Below, in pieces: positions 16,228 through 22,869 of a DNA stretch of 64,000 bases. The translations under genes were made by a program, and so were the position numbers. Where the stretch lies: contig NZ_JACIJS010000005.1 of the NCBI RefSeq assembly GCF_014199445.1, forward strand, positions 62,001-126,000, given 5' to 3'. The number at the start of each line of letters is the position of its first letter. Position 1 is the first letter of the stretch. The notes beneath the pieces are model-generated. The model saw only the letters and a program-made list of their open reading frames with translations, had not been told where the DNA came from and made no database searches. The stretch is from Rubricella aquisinus. Its GTDB lineage: Bacteria > Pseudomonadota > Alphaproteobacteria > Rhodobacterales > Rhodobacteraceae.

Positions 16228-16289
16228 TTAGTGTCCGCTAATGTCCATTAGTGTCTAACCAGACGTTAGCGGACATTAGCGGACACTAA
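16228..16289. repeat. Long palindrome of 10-bp phased repeats (candidate phage origin or operator)
   Basis: Two 29-base arms around an AACC loop pair at about 25 of 29 positions; the outer 19 bases (TTAGTGTCCGCTAATGTCC and its complement) pair exactly. Each arm is made of 10-base units of the form RTGTCC-N-NTA, so the motif recurs once per helical turn, three times per arm. A further inverted copy (GGACACTAAC) lies just upstream near 16198. The right arm overlaps the stop of the putative replication gene. Confidence 0.7.
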
Positions 16290-16990
16290 TCATCGTCCGT
16301 TTTTGGGAACCCCCCAGCCCGGTCATGTGCGATGCAAGCTTGTATGGCGAGGTGCAGGTCTTCGGACGTGCGCCGCTCCCCACCGCGCGCGGTAACACGC
16401 TCATCGATAGCCGCGTTCACGTAGCGAACCTTCCGGCTGTCCTTCGCCAAATGCGGCGCAAGGACGGCGATGTCTTCGGTCAACCGTTTGAGGCGGCGAG
16501 CAAGGGAAGCGGCTTCAACCCGTGCCGCGTGGTTGGCCCGCGACGCGAAGGCGGAGATGACGATCCGCGTCACAACAGGATGCTGCAGCCGGATTTCAGC
16601 ATCACCGACGCGGCAGTGGGTCCAACCATGCAATGGGCCATAAGGCAGACCACAAAGCGTATCGAAATGGTCGCGGTCCACATTGGGCTGGATCATCTTC
16701 GCCAGCCGTTTGGTGTCGGATGGCAACGTGCCAACCGGTGTTTCGGAATGCGCGATGTTGACCAGCTCAAACCACATCGATTTGCACTCATGGGTGCCGT
16801 TCCAGCGCATGTCAGACGACATCCAGCGACGGAACTCCCATTGCAAGAAGCCATGGGAGTCCAAGCGCTGATCCGGATCTATGGGATACTCCGGCAAATG
16901 ATCCCAATCGACCGGCCCGCTTATGGCGCGCAAGACCGTCACCGTGACCACCCGCTGCGCTGAACGCGGTCCATTCGGTCGCGATACCAT
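16286..16990 (-). CDS. DUF1376/YdaU-like phage replication protein
   Basis: This 234-residue protein resembles the YdaU/DUF1376 helical domain found in phage replication-initiation proteins: HGFLQWEFRRWMSSDMRWNGTHECKSMWFELVNIAHSETPVGTLPSDTKRLAKMIQPN corresponds to the part that starts with a short, mostly helical block and ends with GWTHCRVGDAEIR. The C-terminal part is Arg/Ala-rich and helical. It overlaps the previous gene by 52 bases if the first ATG is used; a later GTG (VVTVTVLRA) would shorten the overlap. It lies directly before a palindromic repeat that could be its origin. The family link is moderate. Confidence 0.55.
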   Translation of the reverse strand: MVSRPNGPRSAQRVVTVTVLRAISGPVDWDHLPEYPIDPDQRLDSHGFLQWEFRRWMSSDMRWNGTHECKSMWFELVNIAHSETPVGTLPSDTKRLAKMIQPNVDRDHFDTLCGLPYGPLHGWTHCRVGDAEIRLQHPVVTRIVISAFASRANHAARVEAASLARRLKRLTEDIAVLAPHLAKDSRKVRYVNAAIDERVTARGGERRTSEDLHLAIQACIAHDRAGGFPKTDDD

Positions 16991-17331
16991 TCGCCCTGGA
17001 GCCGCGCGACATAGTTCCGTCCAGCTCGCGACAATGCGCGCAGGGCCTCATCCTCTTTCTCATATTTTCCCATGCGCCATGCCAACAGTGCGGGCGCGGC
17101 CTTATGCCCGATCCGGCGCATCTCCGCATCACCGACTTTTCGGCAGGCGTCACTGCAATAAAGGGACCAATTCCGCGACATATCGAACGAGCAGGAACAA
17201 CTCGGGTTGAAACAAATCCCCGGCGTAGAAAGCGGGTATGCTTCTAGCTCGCGATGGGCAATTTTGCTAAATGGTTCCGGTCGGAAATGCACTGCCAGTG
17301 CATTGTCGAGTTGGGTCAGGCCTAGGGTCAT
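16939..17331 (-). CDS. Cys-rich phage protein of unknown function
   Basis: A 130-residue protein; the start MTLGLTQLD was chosen because the longer frame begins at TTG without a ribosome site. It has a possible zinc-binding cluster CFNPSCSCSF...YCSDACRK near residues 40-65 and a helical, basic C-terminal half ending RDRMDRVQRSGWSR. The SDACR wording is often seen in small zinc-ribbon proteins. No family was recognised. The overlap with the next gene implies co-transcription within the leftward early block. Confidence 0.6.
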   Translation of the reverse strand: MTLGLTQLDNALAVHFRPEPFSKIAHRELEAYPLSTPGICFNPSCSCSFDMSRNWSLYCSDACRKVGDAEMRRIGHKAAPALLAWRMGKYEKEDEALRALSRAGRNYVARLQGEWYRDRMDRVQRSGWSR

Positions 17332-17452
17332 GCCCCACCCGCCTCTCTCATCGCGCTCAGAGCGGCAAATTTGCCCGTCACGAATTCCGGCCAAATTTGC
17401 TCAAGACTGGGCACAGCGCGGTCGATTGAAGCTGAAAACACAGGGTGCATCC

Positions 17453-17977
17453 TCATGTCGGCACTTCCGCTCCTGCGGCGGGGTTTTCCTTGGCAACCAG
17501 ATAGACAGGCACATCATGCTGGAGCGCCCAACTGACCTCACGCCAAACACCGCGTGAAGCGGCCCAACCCTCCATCGGCGGCACGACGATCGCGCCACAG
17601 GCTTCCAGCATCGGCTGACACCAACGCGCCCAAAACGGATCATCCAGCGGATCAATGGCGTTTTCGGTGTCCGCATGACAGATTGAGCAAGCCGTCAGAA
17701 TCGGAGACGCAACCGTCACGCCCTGCAGCGCGAATGCCCGCGACCACCGCGCTGTGCGCAGTTCCACGTCCAAGGATTTGTAGCGATCAAATTGGCCGCG
17801 AACATCCACCACAAGGCGCGTGTAAGGCGTCGCCAGATAGGCCAATCGCGAGCCGATCTGCATCGCCGTCTCGGACAAAGACTGCTCAACATGCAACACC
17901 CCTTCGTCGACAAACGTAGCCGTCAACCACCCCCAATTTGGTTCGCGTGGGAAACGGCGAGTGGACGCGGCGGTCAT
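17453..17977 (-). CDS. DUF1937 / nucleoside-deoxyribosyltransferase-fold protein
   Basis: This 174-residue protein carries the features of DUF1937: AYLATPYTR early, SRAFALQGVTVASPIL, and DPFWARWCQPMLEACGAIVVPPMEGWAASRGVWREVSWALQHDVPVYLV, which matches the nucleoside 2-deoxyribosyltransferase-like fold (catalytic-type Glu in WREVS, substrate-type Trp/Gly in GWAAS). Family members are common in phages and are thought to act on nucleotides, but the substrate is unknown. It shares an ATGA with the CII-like gene. Confidence 0.75.
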   Translation of the reverse strand: MTAASTRRFPREPNWGWLTATFVDEGVLHVEQSLSETAMQIGSRLAYLATPYTRLVVDVRGQFDRYKSLDVELRTARWSRAFALQGVTVASPILTACSICHADTENAIDPLDDPFWARWCQPMLEACGAIVVPPMEGWAASRGVWREVSWALQHDVPVYLVAKENPAAGAEVPT

Positions 17978-18423
17978 GAATGCGCCTCCGCAGATCCGGT
18001 CGATTCAAGCCGGGTGCGGGCCTGACGGAGCGCATGCATGGCTTCGTCAATCTCCGTGATCGCCTGCGCCCGTTCGTGCGCGCCGCTGCTTTGTTCAGCG
18101 GCGAGGATGGCCGCGATGGCTTCTCCGCTTTCCTTGGCGATGCTGCTGCCGTCCATTAACAGGCTTCCGCCTTGAACGGCGGGCCGATCCTCAAGGCGGC
18201 GGGCCAGCAGCCGGGTCACGGGATAGCGGTTCGAGGCGTCCTCGAGCGCGATCACATCGGCCACGGTCCAATCCAGAATACCGGTGACTTTCTTGCTCAC
18301 GGTGCCCTTGCTGGCCCCGTCACCCCAGCGCGCGTTGATGGTTTCCGCCACCGCGTCATAGCAGCCAAACCAACCGACGAGGGACTTCATATTCGCACGG
18401 ACGATTTTGCGGAAATCAGGCAT
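17974..18423 (-). CDS. Phage regulatory protein CII-like
   Basis: This 149-residue protein starts MPDFRKIVRANMKSLVGWFG; GAGG lies eight bases upstream, which favours this ATG over a TTG two codons earlier. The segment YDAVAETINARWGDGASKGTVSKKVTGILDWTVADVIALEDASNRYPVTRLLARRL is that of the phage CII/CP76 regulatory family, with a helix-turn-helix in the GTVSKKV part. The C-terminal third is helical. It is the gene after cro in the leftward block, as CII is in many lambdoid and Rhodobacterales phages. Confidence 0.75.
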   Translation of the reverse strand: MPDFRKIVRANMKSLVGWFGCYDAVAETINARWGDGASKGTVSKKVTGILDWTVADVIALEDASNRYPVTRLLARRLEDRPAVQGGSLLMDGSSIAKESGEAIAAILAAEQSSGAHERAQAITEIDEAMHALRQARTRLESTGSAEAHS

Positions 18424-18501
18424 CTGCAACCTCGTTTCCTGTGCAAACCCCTATTTGGGTGACAGAACACCCGCATGTTATTGATTTCGGACTGCAAGAC
18501 A

Positions 18502-18702
18502 TCAGACGACTTCCCGCATCGGCTCATTCTCCGCCATGTAGCTACGCACACGATCTGCAACTGCCATTGTTGGGCTTGAACTGCCATCAACCCACGCGTC
18601 CCATGTCGACCATTTCGCATTAATTGCGGCGCGCAACACCGACTGGGGCGACCGCTCTGCCCGAGACGAGAAAGCTCTAATTTCTGAGATGAACTGTTCC
18701 AT
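18502..18702 (-). CDS. Cro-like repressor
   Basis: A 66-residue helix-turn-helix protein transcribed away from cI. ERSPQSVLRAAINAKWSTWDAWVDGSSSPTMAVADRVRSYM is a short XRE/Cro-type fold. The ATG lies at the expected RNA start of a promoter with -35 TTGCAT and -10 CATATT (17-bp spacer), so the mRNA may be leaderless, and no Shine-Dalgarno site is seen. Cro-like proteins compete with CI at shared operators and favour lytic growth. Three operator copies lie immediately upstream. Confidence 0.75.
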   Translation of the reverse strand: MEQFISEIRAFSSRAERSPQSVLRAAINAKWSTWDAWVDGSSSPTMAVADRVRSYMAENEPMREVV

Positions 18703-18709
18703 GCGACGC

Positions 18710-18787
18710 AATATGGGGAAACTACCCCACTTATGCAAGGGAAACTTCCCGATAGAACGGCTTACTTGGATGGGGCAAAATCCCCAT
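18710..18787. promoter_or_regulatory. cI/cro intergenic operators O1-O3 with divergent promoters
   Basis: Three 16-bp dyads of the form TGGGG-N6-CCCCA are present: 18714-18729 (perfect), 18737-18752 (AAGGG...CCCGA, weaker) and 18771-18786 (perfect). The cro promoter (TTGCAT at 18733-18738, AATATG complement at 18710-18715) overlaps O1. A cI promoter (-10 CAAAAT at 18776-18781, weak -35 TAGAAC) overlaps O3. Both start sites would fall at their ATG, so both genes may be leaderless. Confidence 0.75.
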
Positions 18788-19459
18788 ATGGAAAATGAAC
18801 AGCTCAATGAATTCGTGCGCGGTCTCAAAATGATCATGGAAACTGAGGGGCGAAAGATGAAGCCGACCTCTTTGGCCGCTGGCATGGGCGAGTCTGGAAT
18901 TCGGGATCTTATTCGAAATAATTCCGCACCAAAGGTTTCGAACGCCTACTCAATTGCACAAGCTATTGGCCGCTCTGTAGATGAAATAATTCGCATCGGT
19001 ATGAATGGGCATTATCATCGCAATGACGAACCGCTACCCAGCATCGCTGTTGCCGGAAAAGTTGGCGCTGGCGCAGAGGTCGAGCTTTGCGATGCTTACC
19101 CAAAAGGTGGCGGCCTCTACCGTATCGCGTGCCCACCCCAAATCTCACCAAATGGTGTCGTTGCAGTAGAGATTGAGGGTAATTCCATGGAACCCGCGTA
19201 CGAAGACGGGGATATACTATTCTATAGCCGTGATACCCTTGGTGTTCCAACAGAAGCGATAGGCAAACGATGCGTCACTGAAGACGCCAATGGCATGGTC
19301 TGGGTCAAACTCATCCGCCGCCGCAGCGGTCAGCCCGATGGGCTTTTCGACCTAATCTCATTTCACGCAGATACACCACCGATATACGACATGGCGCTTA
19401 AATGGGCCGCACCAATAAAGATGCATTTAGGACGTGAATTCGCAGTAACAGTAGGATGA
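18788..19459 (+). CDS. Phage repressor CI-like (XRE + S24 LexA/peptidase)
   Basis: This 223-residue protein has an N-terminal helix-turn-helix (SLAAGMGESGIRDLIRNNSAPKVSNAYSIAQAIGRSVDEI) and a C-terminal S24 peptidase domain with the catalytic Ser in GNSMEPAYEDGDILFYSR and downstream GKRCVTEDANGMVWVKLI, where Lys is the expected base. Cleavage would occur after RecA activation. The start MENEQLNEF was chosen because it matches the predicted RNA start; earlier in-frame ATGs lie inside the operators. It probably maintains lysogeny by binding the TGGGG-N6-CCCCA sites. It overlaps the next gene by four bases. Confidence 0.88.
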   Translation: MENEQLNEFVRGLKMIMETEGRKMKPTSLAAGMGESGIRDLIRNNSAPKVSNAYSIAQAIGRSVDEIIRIGMNGHYHRNDEPLPSIAVAGKVGAGAEVELCDAYPKGGGLYRIACPPQISPNGVVAVEIEGNSMEPAYEDGDILFYSRDTLGVPTEAIGKRCVTEDANGMVWVKLIRRRSGQPDGLFDLISFHADTPPIYDMALKWAAPIKMHLGREFAVTVG

Positions 19460-20079
19460 TTGATATGGATAGAGAGGATATGGCGCGGAACGGCAGGTTT
19501 TCGGGAAAAGCGATCTCAGATAGGCAAATGACTGAGCTTATCGGATTAGCGAGAGGACTAGTCGCCGACAATGAACTAAACGATATGGAGATTGAGTTTC
19601 TACACAAATGGCTCGTTGCAAGCGACGCAGCGCACGCAAACCCAATGATTGGCCAACTGCTCGAACGCATACGCGATATCTATGCAGATGGATTTGTTGA
19701 CGAAGAAGAACGTGGCGACCTGACAGATACGCTCATCACGCTGTCAGCCAACGATTTCGAGACTGGTGAGATATTCAAGTCAACAACGCTTCCTCTGTGT
19801 GACCCAGCGCCAAACTTGGATTTTGAAGGTCAACGGTATTGTTTTACAGGTACTTTCACCTTTGGAAAGCGATCCGAATGCGAGAGAGCGGTGCAGAAGT
19901 ACGGTGCCACTACAGGGAGCCTTGCACAGAAGACCAACGTCCTCGTAATTGGAGAATATGCCACTGCGTCATGGAAACAGTCTTCGTTCGGAAACAAGAT
20001 CATCCAGGCTGCGGAATGGCGAAGTCAGGGAATACCGATATCTATCGTCTCGGAGCATCACTGGAGAAATTATATCTGA
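19456..20079 (+). CDS. BRCT-domain protein with TerB-like N-terminus, coupled to the repressor
   Basis: This 207-residue protein has two parts. Residues ~20-95 (TELIGLARGLVADNELNDMEIEFLHKWLVAS, then DIYADGFVDEEERGDL) resemble a TerB-like helical domain with acidic turns. Residues ~125-205 form a BRCT domain (RYCFTGTFTFGKRSECERAVQKYGATTGSLAQKTNVLVIGE... and ISIVSEHHW), like that in NAD-dependent DNA ligase. Its start overlaps the cI stop (ATGA), so it is expressed in the lysogen. A role in DNA-end or replication-fork binding, or in excluding other phages, is possible; nothing in the sequence proves it. Confidence 0.75.
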   Translation: MIDMDREDMARNGRFSGKAISDRQMTELIGLARGLVADNELNDMEIEFLHKWLVASDAAHANPMIGQLLERIRDIYADGFVDEEERGDLTDTLITLSANDFETGEIFKSTTLPLCDPAPNLDFEGQRYCFTGTFTFGKRSECERAVQKYGATTGSLAQKTNVLVIGEYATASWKQSSFGNKIIQAAEWRSQGIPISIVSEHHWRNYI

Positions 20080-20096
20080 TCAAGGTCCGTGTTAAT

Positions 20097-20118
20097 CCCC
20101 ACCGAGTGTGGGGGTTTT
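20097..20118 (+). terminator. Intrinsic terminator of the repressor operon
   Basis: CCCCAC and GTGGGG pair across a five-base loop, followed by TTTT. The T-run is short, so efficiency is uncertain. It separates the cI-BRCT transcript from the rightward early operon. Confidence 0.6.
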
Positions 20119-20161
20119 GGCTTAGATTGAATACAGCATAAATCACACCACCCCCAATAAA

Positions 20162-20213
20162 TGGGGAAAAATCCCCCTTTTATGTTGACATGGGGATTTA
20201 CCCCCATCACATT
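20162..20213 (+). promoter_or_regulatory. CI-controlled rightward early promoter with operators O4 and O5
   Basis: Two further copies of the operator occur at 20162-20177 (TGGGGAAAAATCCCCC) and 20191-20206 (TGGGGATTTACCCCCA). O5 fills the spacer between a perfect -35 TTGACA at 20185-20190 and a weak -10 CACATT at 20208-20213, so repressor bound here would block polymerase. Confidence 0.7.
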
Positions 20214-20229
20214 TACCTCCATCAAACCG

Positions 20230-20619
20230 ATGGAGGCTGCCTTGACCGCGATTACCCCCAAACCCCTGATCAGCGACGAAATGCTGGCCAAGTGGGCGTC
20301 CCCTGACTTCGCCGCCCAATGTGGAAACTTTGACCCAGAGACGCTCTCGCTTTTGGGCACCGCTCTGCCGGAAATCAGCGCCGAGCTTCTGAAGTATCGT
20401 ATGCGGGACGCCGCGCGGGAGGAGCAAAGCCGTCGCTCACGCGCAAAGCATGTCGAAGACGTCCTGCGCCGCGCCAATCAGATCATCCGGTCGCGCCAAC
20501 CGGTCCGCGACGACACGCTCATTTCCGCATGCAGTGATATCCTGCGCCATTCCAAGAACCCCGGTGATCGCACCGCTGCAACCGAAATCCTGATTTCGAT
20601 GCGGGAGGTCGCGGCATGA
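20230..20619 (+). CDS. Phage protein of unknown function (first gene of the early operon)
   Basis: A 129-residue protein starting MEAALTAITPKPLISDEMLAKW. It is helical and charged, with RMRDAAREEQSRRSRAKHVEDVLRRANQIIRSRQPVRDDTLISACSDILRH. No family was recognised. The ATG has no ribosome site, while a TTG four codons later has a perfect GGAGG at five bases, so the real start may be that TTG. It is the first gene behind the repressor-controlled promoter and is coupled to the next gene by ATGA. Confidence 0.6.
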   Translation: MEAALTAITPKPLISDEMLAKWASPDFAAQCGNFDPETLSLLGTALPEISAELLKYRMRDAAREEQSRRSRAKHVEDVLRRANQIIRSRQPVRDDTLISACSDILRHSKNPGDRTAATEILISMREVAA

Positions 20620-20879
20620 ACGGAATGCACGAACGCTTGCCCGTCTTTCTGGCAAATCTGGATCACCTCAGCGCACCCGGCCAGTTCGATGCGATCTGCA
20701 ACGAGGTCATCGAAAGCTGTGGCACCTTCACACAGCCAAACGGCGAACACAGCCATTTGTGGGAATTGCACCTCCATGACGTGTCAGCGGTTGGCGGCAC
20801 GGAGGAAGAGGCCATCGGAAATTGGAAGCGTCTCGCCAAACGGGTGCTGGGACACGCAGCGCAGGCAGGTGCAGCATGA
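20616..20879 (+). CDS. Small phage protein of unknown function
   Basis: An 87-residue protein (MNGMHERLPVFLANLDHLSA...) with the conserved-looking segment HSHLWELHLHDVSAVGGTEEEAIGNWKRLAKRVL. The start overlaps the previous stop by four bases and its own stop overlaps the next start, so it is part of a tightly coupled early operon. No domain was recognised. Confidence 0.6.
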   Translation: MNGMHERLPVFLANLDHLSAPGQFDAICNEVIESCGTFTQPNGEHSHLWELHLHDVSAVGGTEEEAIGNWKRLAKRVLGHAAQAGAA

Positions 20880-21172
20880 TCCGGAAACCCTGTGCCCCGC
20901 GAAACCTCTTTCCCGACCAATCGTGGTTGATCACCTTCACAACATTGCACGGCGTCACGGAGACGAAAGTCGTCCTCTTAAACGGCGGTAATCTGCAAGC
21001 GGATATCCAGACGCTCGCACGCTGTGCGCTGGCCTCTCAGCATGATCTGCACAACGTGACTGTTCTGCGTATCCAGTTGGATCTTCGCCCCATCGGTGCA
21101 GACATCGAGCGATTGGATCGGATCAAGCGCGACTACGGCCTGCGCCGCCAGTTTGAAGCGGAGTGCGGTTGA
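20876..21172 (+). CDS. Small phage protein of unknown function
   Basis: A 98-residue protein starting MIRKPCAPRNLFPDQSW at the ATG of an ATGA overlap. It has a beta-rich first half (WLITFTTLHGVTETKVVLLNGG) and a helical, charged second half (GADIERLDRIKRDYGLRRQFEAE). No family was recognised; the position in the early operon suggests a phage takeover or recombination-related role only by association. Confidence 0.55.
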   Translation: MIRKPCAPRNLFPDQSWLITFTTLHGVTETKVVLLNGGNLQADIQTLARCALASQHDLHNVTVLRIQLDLRPIGADIERLDRIKRDYGLRRQFEAECG

Positions 21173-21477
21173 TGGGCATCTCCACCGTGAAAGTGAACAC
21201 TGCCACCGTGCGCAGCTTTGATAGCCTTCCAGCGTCTCAGCAGGCCGGGATGCTCCCCAATGACCGCCAGTTTCGTCGGTTTGTCGCCGTGCGGCTCGGG
21301 TTGACCCGCAGCCGCGACGTCGAGGTCTCTGCCACAGCAGCAGCCGAATACATCCGCCGGACCTGCGGCGTCGAAAGCCGACGCTCGCTCAACTCCAATC
21401 CAACCGCCGTCGCGACGTTCCAGGCCATGCGCACCGATTTCGACGCTTGGGCCGGGCGCATAGCGCAACCTCGATAG
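21172..21477 (+). CDS. Small phage protein of unknown function
   Basis: A 101-residue protein starting MGISTVKVNTATVRSF, one base into the previous stop (TGATG). The middle is Arg-rich (DRQFRRFVAVRLGLTRSRDVEV), and the C-terminal half is helical with TCGVESRRSLNSNPTAVATFQAMRTDFDAW. No family recognised; a nucleic-acid-binding role would fit the charge but is not shown. Confidence 0.55.
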   Translation: MGISTVKVNTATVRSFDSLPASQQAGMLPNDRQFRRFVAVRLGLTRSRDVEVSATAAAEYIRRTCGVESRRSLNSNPTAVATFQAMRTDFDAWAGRIAQPR

Positions 21478-21492
21478 AACTGGACCCCACCA

Positions 21493-22038
21493 ATGCTTCT
21501 TCCGAACGATCCTTTCGCGGTGTTTGTCGACGGCCCGAACTTTCACCACACCGCCCGCGCGCTTCATTTCGACGTCGACTATAAACGGCTGCTGGAAACC
21601 TTGCGCGCGAAGGGCCGCCTGCTACGCGCCTCCTATTTCACACAGATGGCCGAGGGCGACGACCATATCGCGATCCGTCCGCTGCTGGACTGGATGCAGT
21701 ACAATGGCTGGCACGTTGCGACGACGCCCGCGCGCGTTTTTGAGGATGACGACGGCAACCGGCGTCTCCGAGGGAGTGCCGACATTCAGCTTGCCGTGAG
21801 CGCCATGAAACTGGCCCCGGCGATCCGTCACGCTGTTTTGTGCACCGGAAATCGCGACTTTCTGCCCCTCCTTCACTACCTGCAGGATCTTGGGATCGGC
21901 ATCACGCTGATATCCAGCCTGCGGACGGCCACGCCGATGGTATCCGACGAATTGCGCCGTCAGGCGGATGCGTTCATCGAACTCGATACTCTGCGCGACA
22001 CCATCGCACGGACAGCCCGACAGGCGATGTCCGAATGA
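21493..22038 (+). CDS. NYN-domain protein (LabA/DUF88-like putative ribonuclease)
   Basis: This 181-residue protein is a single NYN (PIN-like) domain: [10 protein letters not shown] with the first Asp, a mid segment [12 protein letters not shown] with the second acidic pair, and [29 protein letters not shown] with the third Asp and the nucleophile-like Asn-Arg-Asp cluster. Such acidic residues coordinate Mg2+ in RNA-cleaving NYN proteins. It could act on RNA during early infection, but no substrate is known. There is no clear ribosome site before the ATG. It shares an ATGA with the GapR gene. Confidence 0.85.
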   Translation: MLLPNDPFAVFVDGPNFHHTARALHFDVDYKRLLETLRAKGRLLRASYFTQMAEGDDHIAIRPLLDWMQYNGWHVATTPARVFEDDDGNRRLRGSADIQLAVSAMKLAPAIRHAVLCTGNRDFLPLLHYLQDLGIGITLISSLRTATPMVSDELRRQADAFIELDTLRDTIARTARQAMSE

Positions 22039-22421
22039 GCAGCAACACTGTGACCCTTCAGGCGGGCGAAACCTCCATCAATACGACGGTCGAAGCGATG
22101 AAAGCCGCAACGGACGAGCTGCGCCGAAAGCAGGGCAAGCCGCCGCTTAAGCCGGACCCCGACTTTGATGCTGCCGCCGACAGCTCATACCGCGTCACAG
22201 CGGGGGAGTTGCGCGCCTTTGTCGAGCGGATCGAGCGCCTGGACGCAGAAAAGAAGGACATCGCCGATCAGCAGAAAGAAGTCTTCGCCGAGGCCAAAGG
22301 GCGTGGCTACGACACCAAGGTGCTGCGCAAGCTGATCGCCCTTCGCAAGAAAGACCCGCAGGAGGTCGCCGAAGAAGAAGCCGTTCTGCAACTTTATAAA
22401 GAAGCGCTGGGGATGAACTAA
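22035..22421 (+). CDS. GapR-family DNA-binding protein (DUF2312)
   Basis: This 128-residue protein contains the DUF2312/GapR core: [78 protein letters not shown]. Host GapR binds overtwisted DNA ahead of forks and polymerases in alphaproteobacteria. The first ~45 residues ([23 protein letters not shown]...) are an extra leader compared with the ~90-residue host form. The phage copy may help phage DNA replication or compaction. Confidence 0.9.
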   Translation: MSSNTVTLQAGETSINTTVEAMKAATDELRRKQGKPPLKPDPDFDAAADSSYRVTAGELRAFVERIERLDAEKKDIADQQKEVFAEAKGRGYDTKVLRKLIALRKKDPQEVAEEEAVLQLYKEALGMN

Positions 22422-22600
22422 TGATCAGCTGGCGCGAACCCAAAACTTCTGATGATTGCGGTCACGAGCTCCTCGCGCGTGCGCCTCAACTTGTCGATGA
22501 AGGCAATTGCCCAGACTGCATCGGAATTGCCGTCGTGATCGAAGACGACGACGGCGGGATGTCCGTGATTTGCGCCAAATGGCGCAAGCGAGGTTGCTAG
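22421..22600 (+). CDS. Tiny CxxC protein of unknown function
   Basis: A 59-residue frame ([20 protein letters not shown]...) starts in the stop codon of the GapR gene (TAATG) and ends two bases before the next ATG. It has GNCPDC near residue 28, plus two more Cys near the ends, so a small zinc-binding fold is possible. Tight coupling to both neighbours is the main support. Confidence 0.55.
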   Translation: MISWREPKTSDDCGHELLARAPQLVDEGNCPDCIGIAVVIEDDDGGMSVICAKWRKRGC

Positions 22601-22602
22601 CT

Positions 22603-22869
22603 ATGCCCACGCAGTTTGCTGACCCTAAGCTCCGTGCAATCCAGAACCTTTTGGCACGAGACAAGGTGCGCCTCCGCAATATGCAGACGGGCGAGTTGCT
22701 ACATATGTCCGGGCGGGGCACGACCACGGATGTCAATTGGGCGTGGATCGGCTTTCTACATCAGGCTGAGACGCTTCGCATTCGCGCAAACCTAAGCGGC
22801 TCAGACTGGCCTTTTGTCGCTGTCCACCGCGACCTCTTGGAGTGGAAGGTGAAGCTTGCCCATGTATGA
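22603..22869 (+). CDS. Small phage protein of unknown function
   Basis: An 88-residue protein starting MPTQFADPKLRAIQNLLARDK, three bases after the preceding stop. It contains LRNMQTGELLHMSGRGTTTDVNWAWIGFLHQAETLRIR and ends DLLEWKVKLAHV. No family recognised. It overlaps the methyltransferase fragment that follows by a few bases. Confidence 0.55.
   Translation: MPTQFADPKLRAIQNLLARDKVRLRNMQTGELLHMSGRGTTTDVNWAWIGFLHQAETLRIRANLSGSDWPFVAVHRDLLEWKVKLAHV

Noticed and set aside
16201-16290. CRISPR-like short repeats
   Set aside because: Units are contiguous 10-mers in a palindrome, without unique spacers or cas genes.
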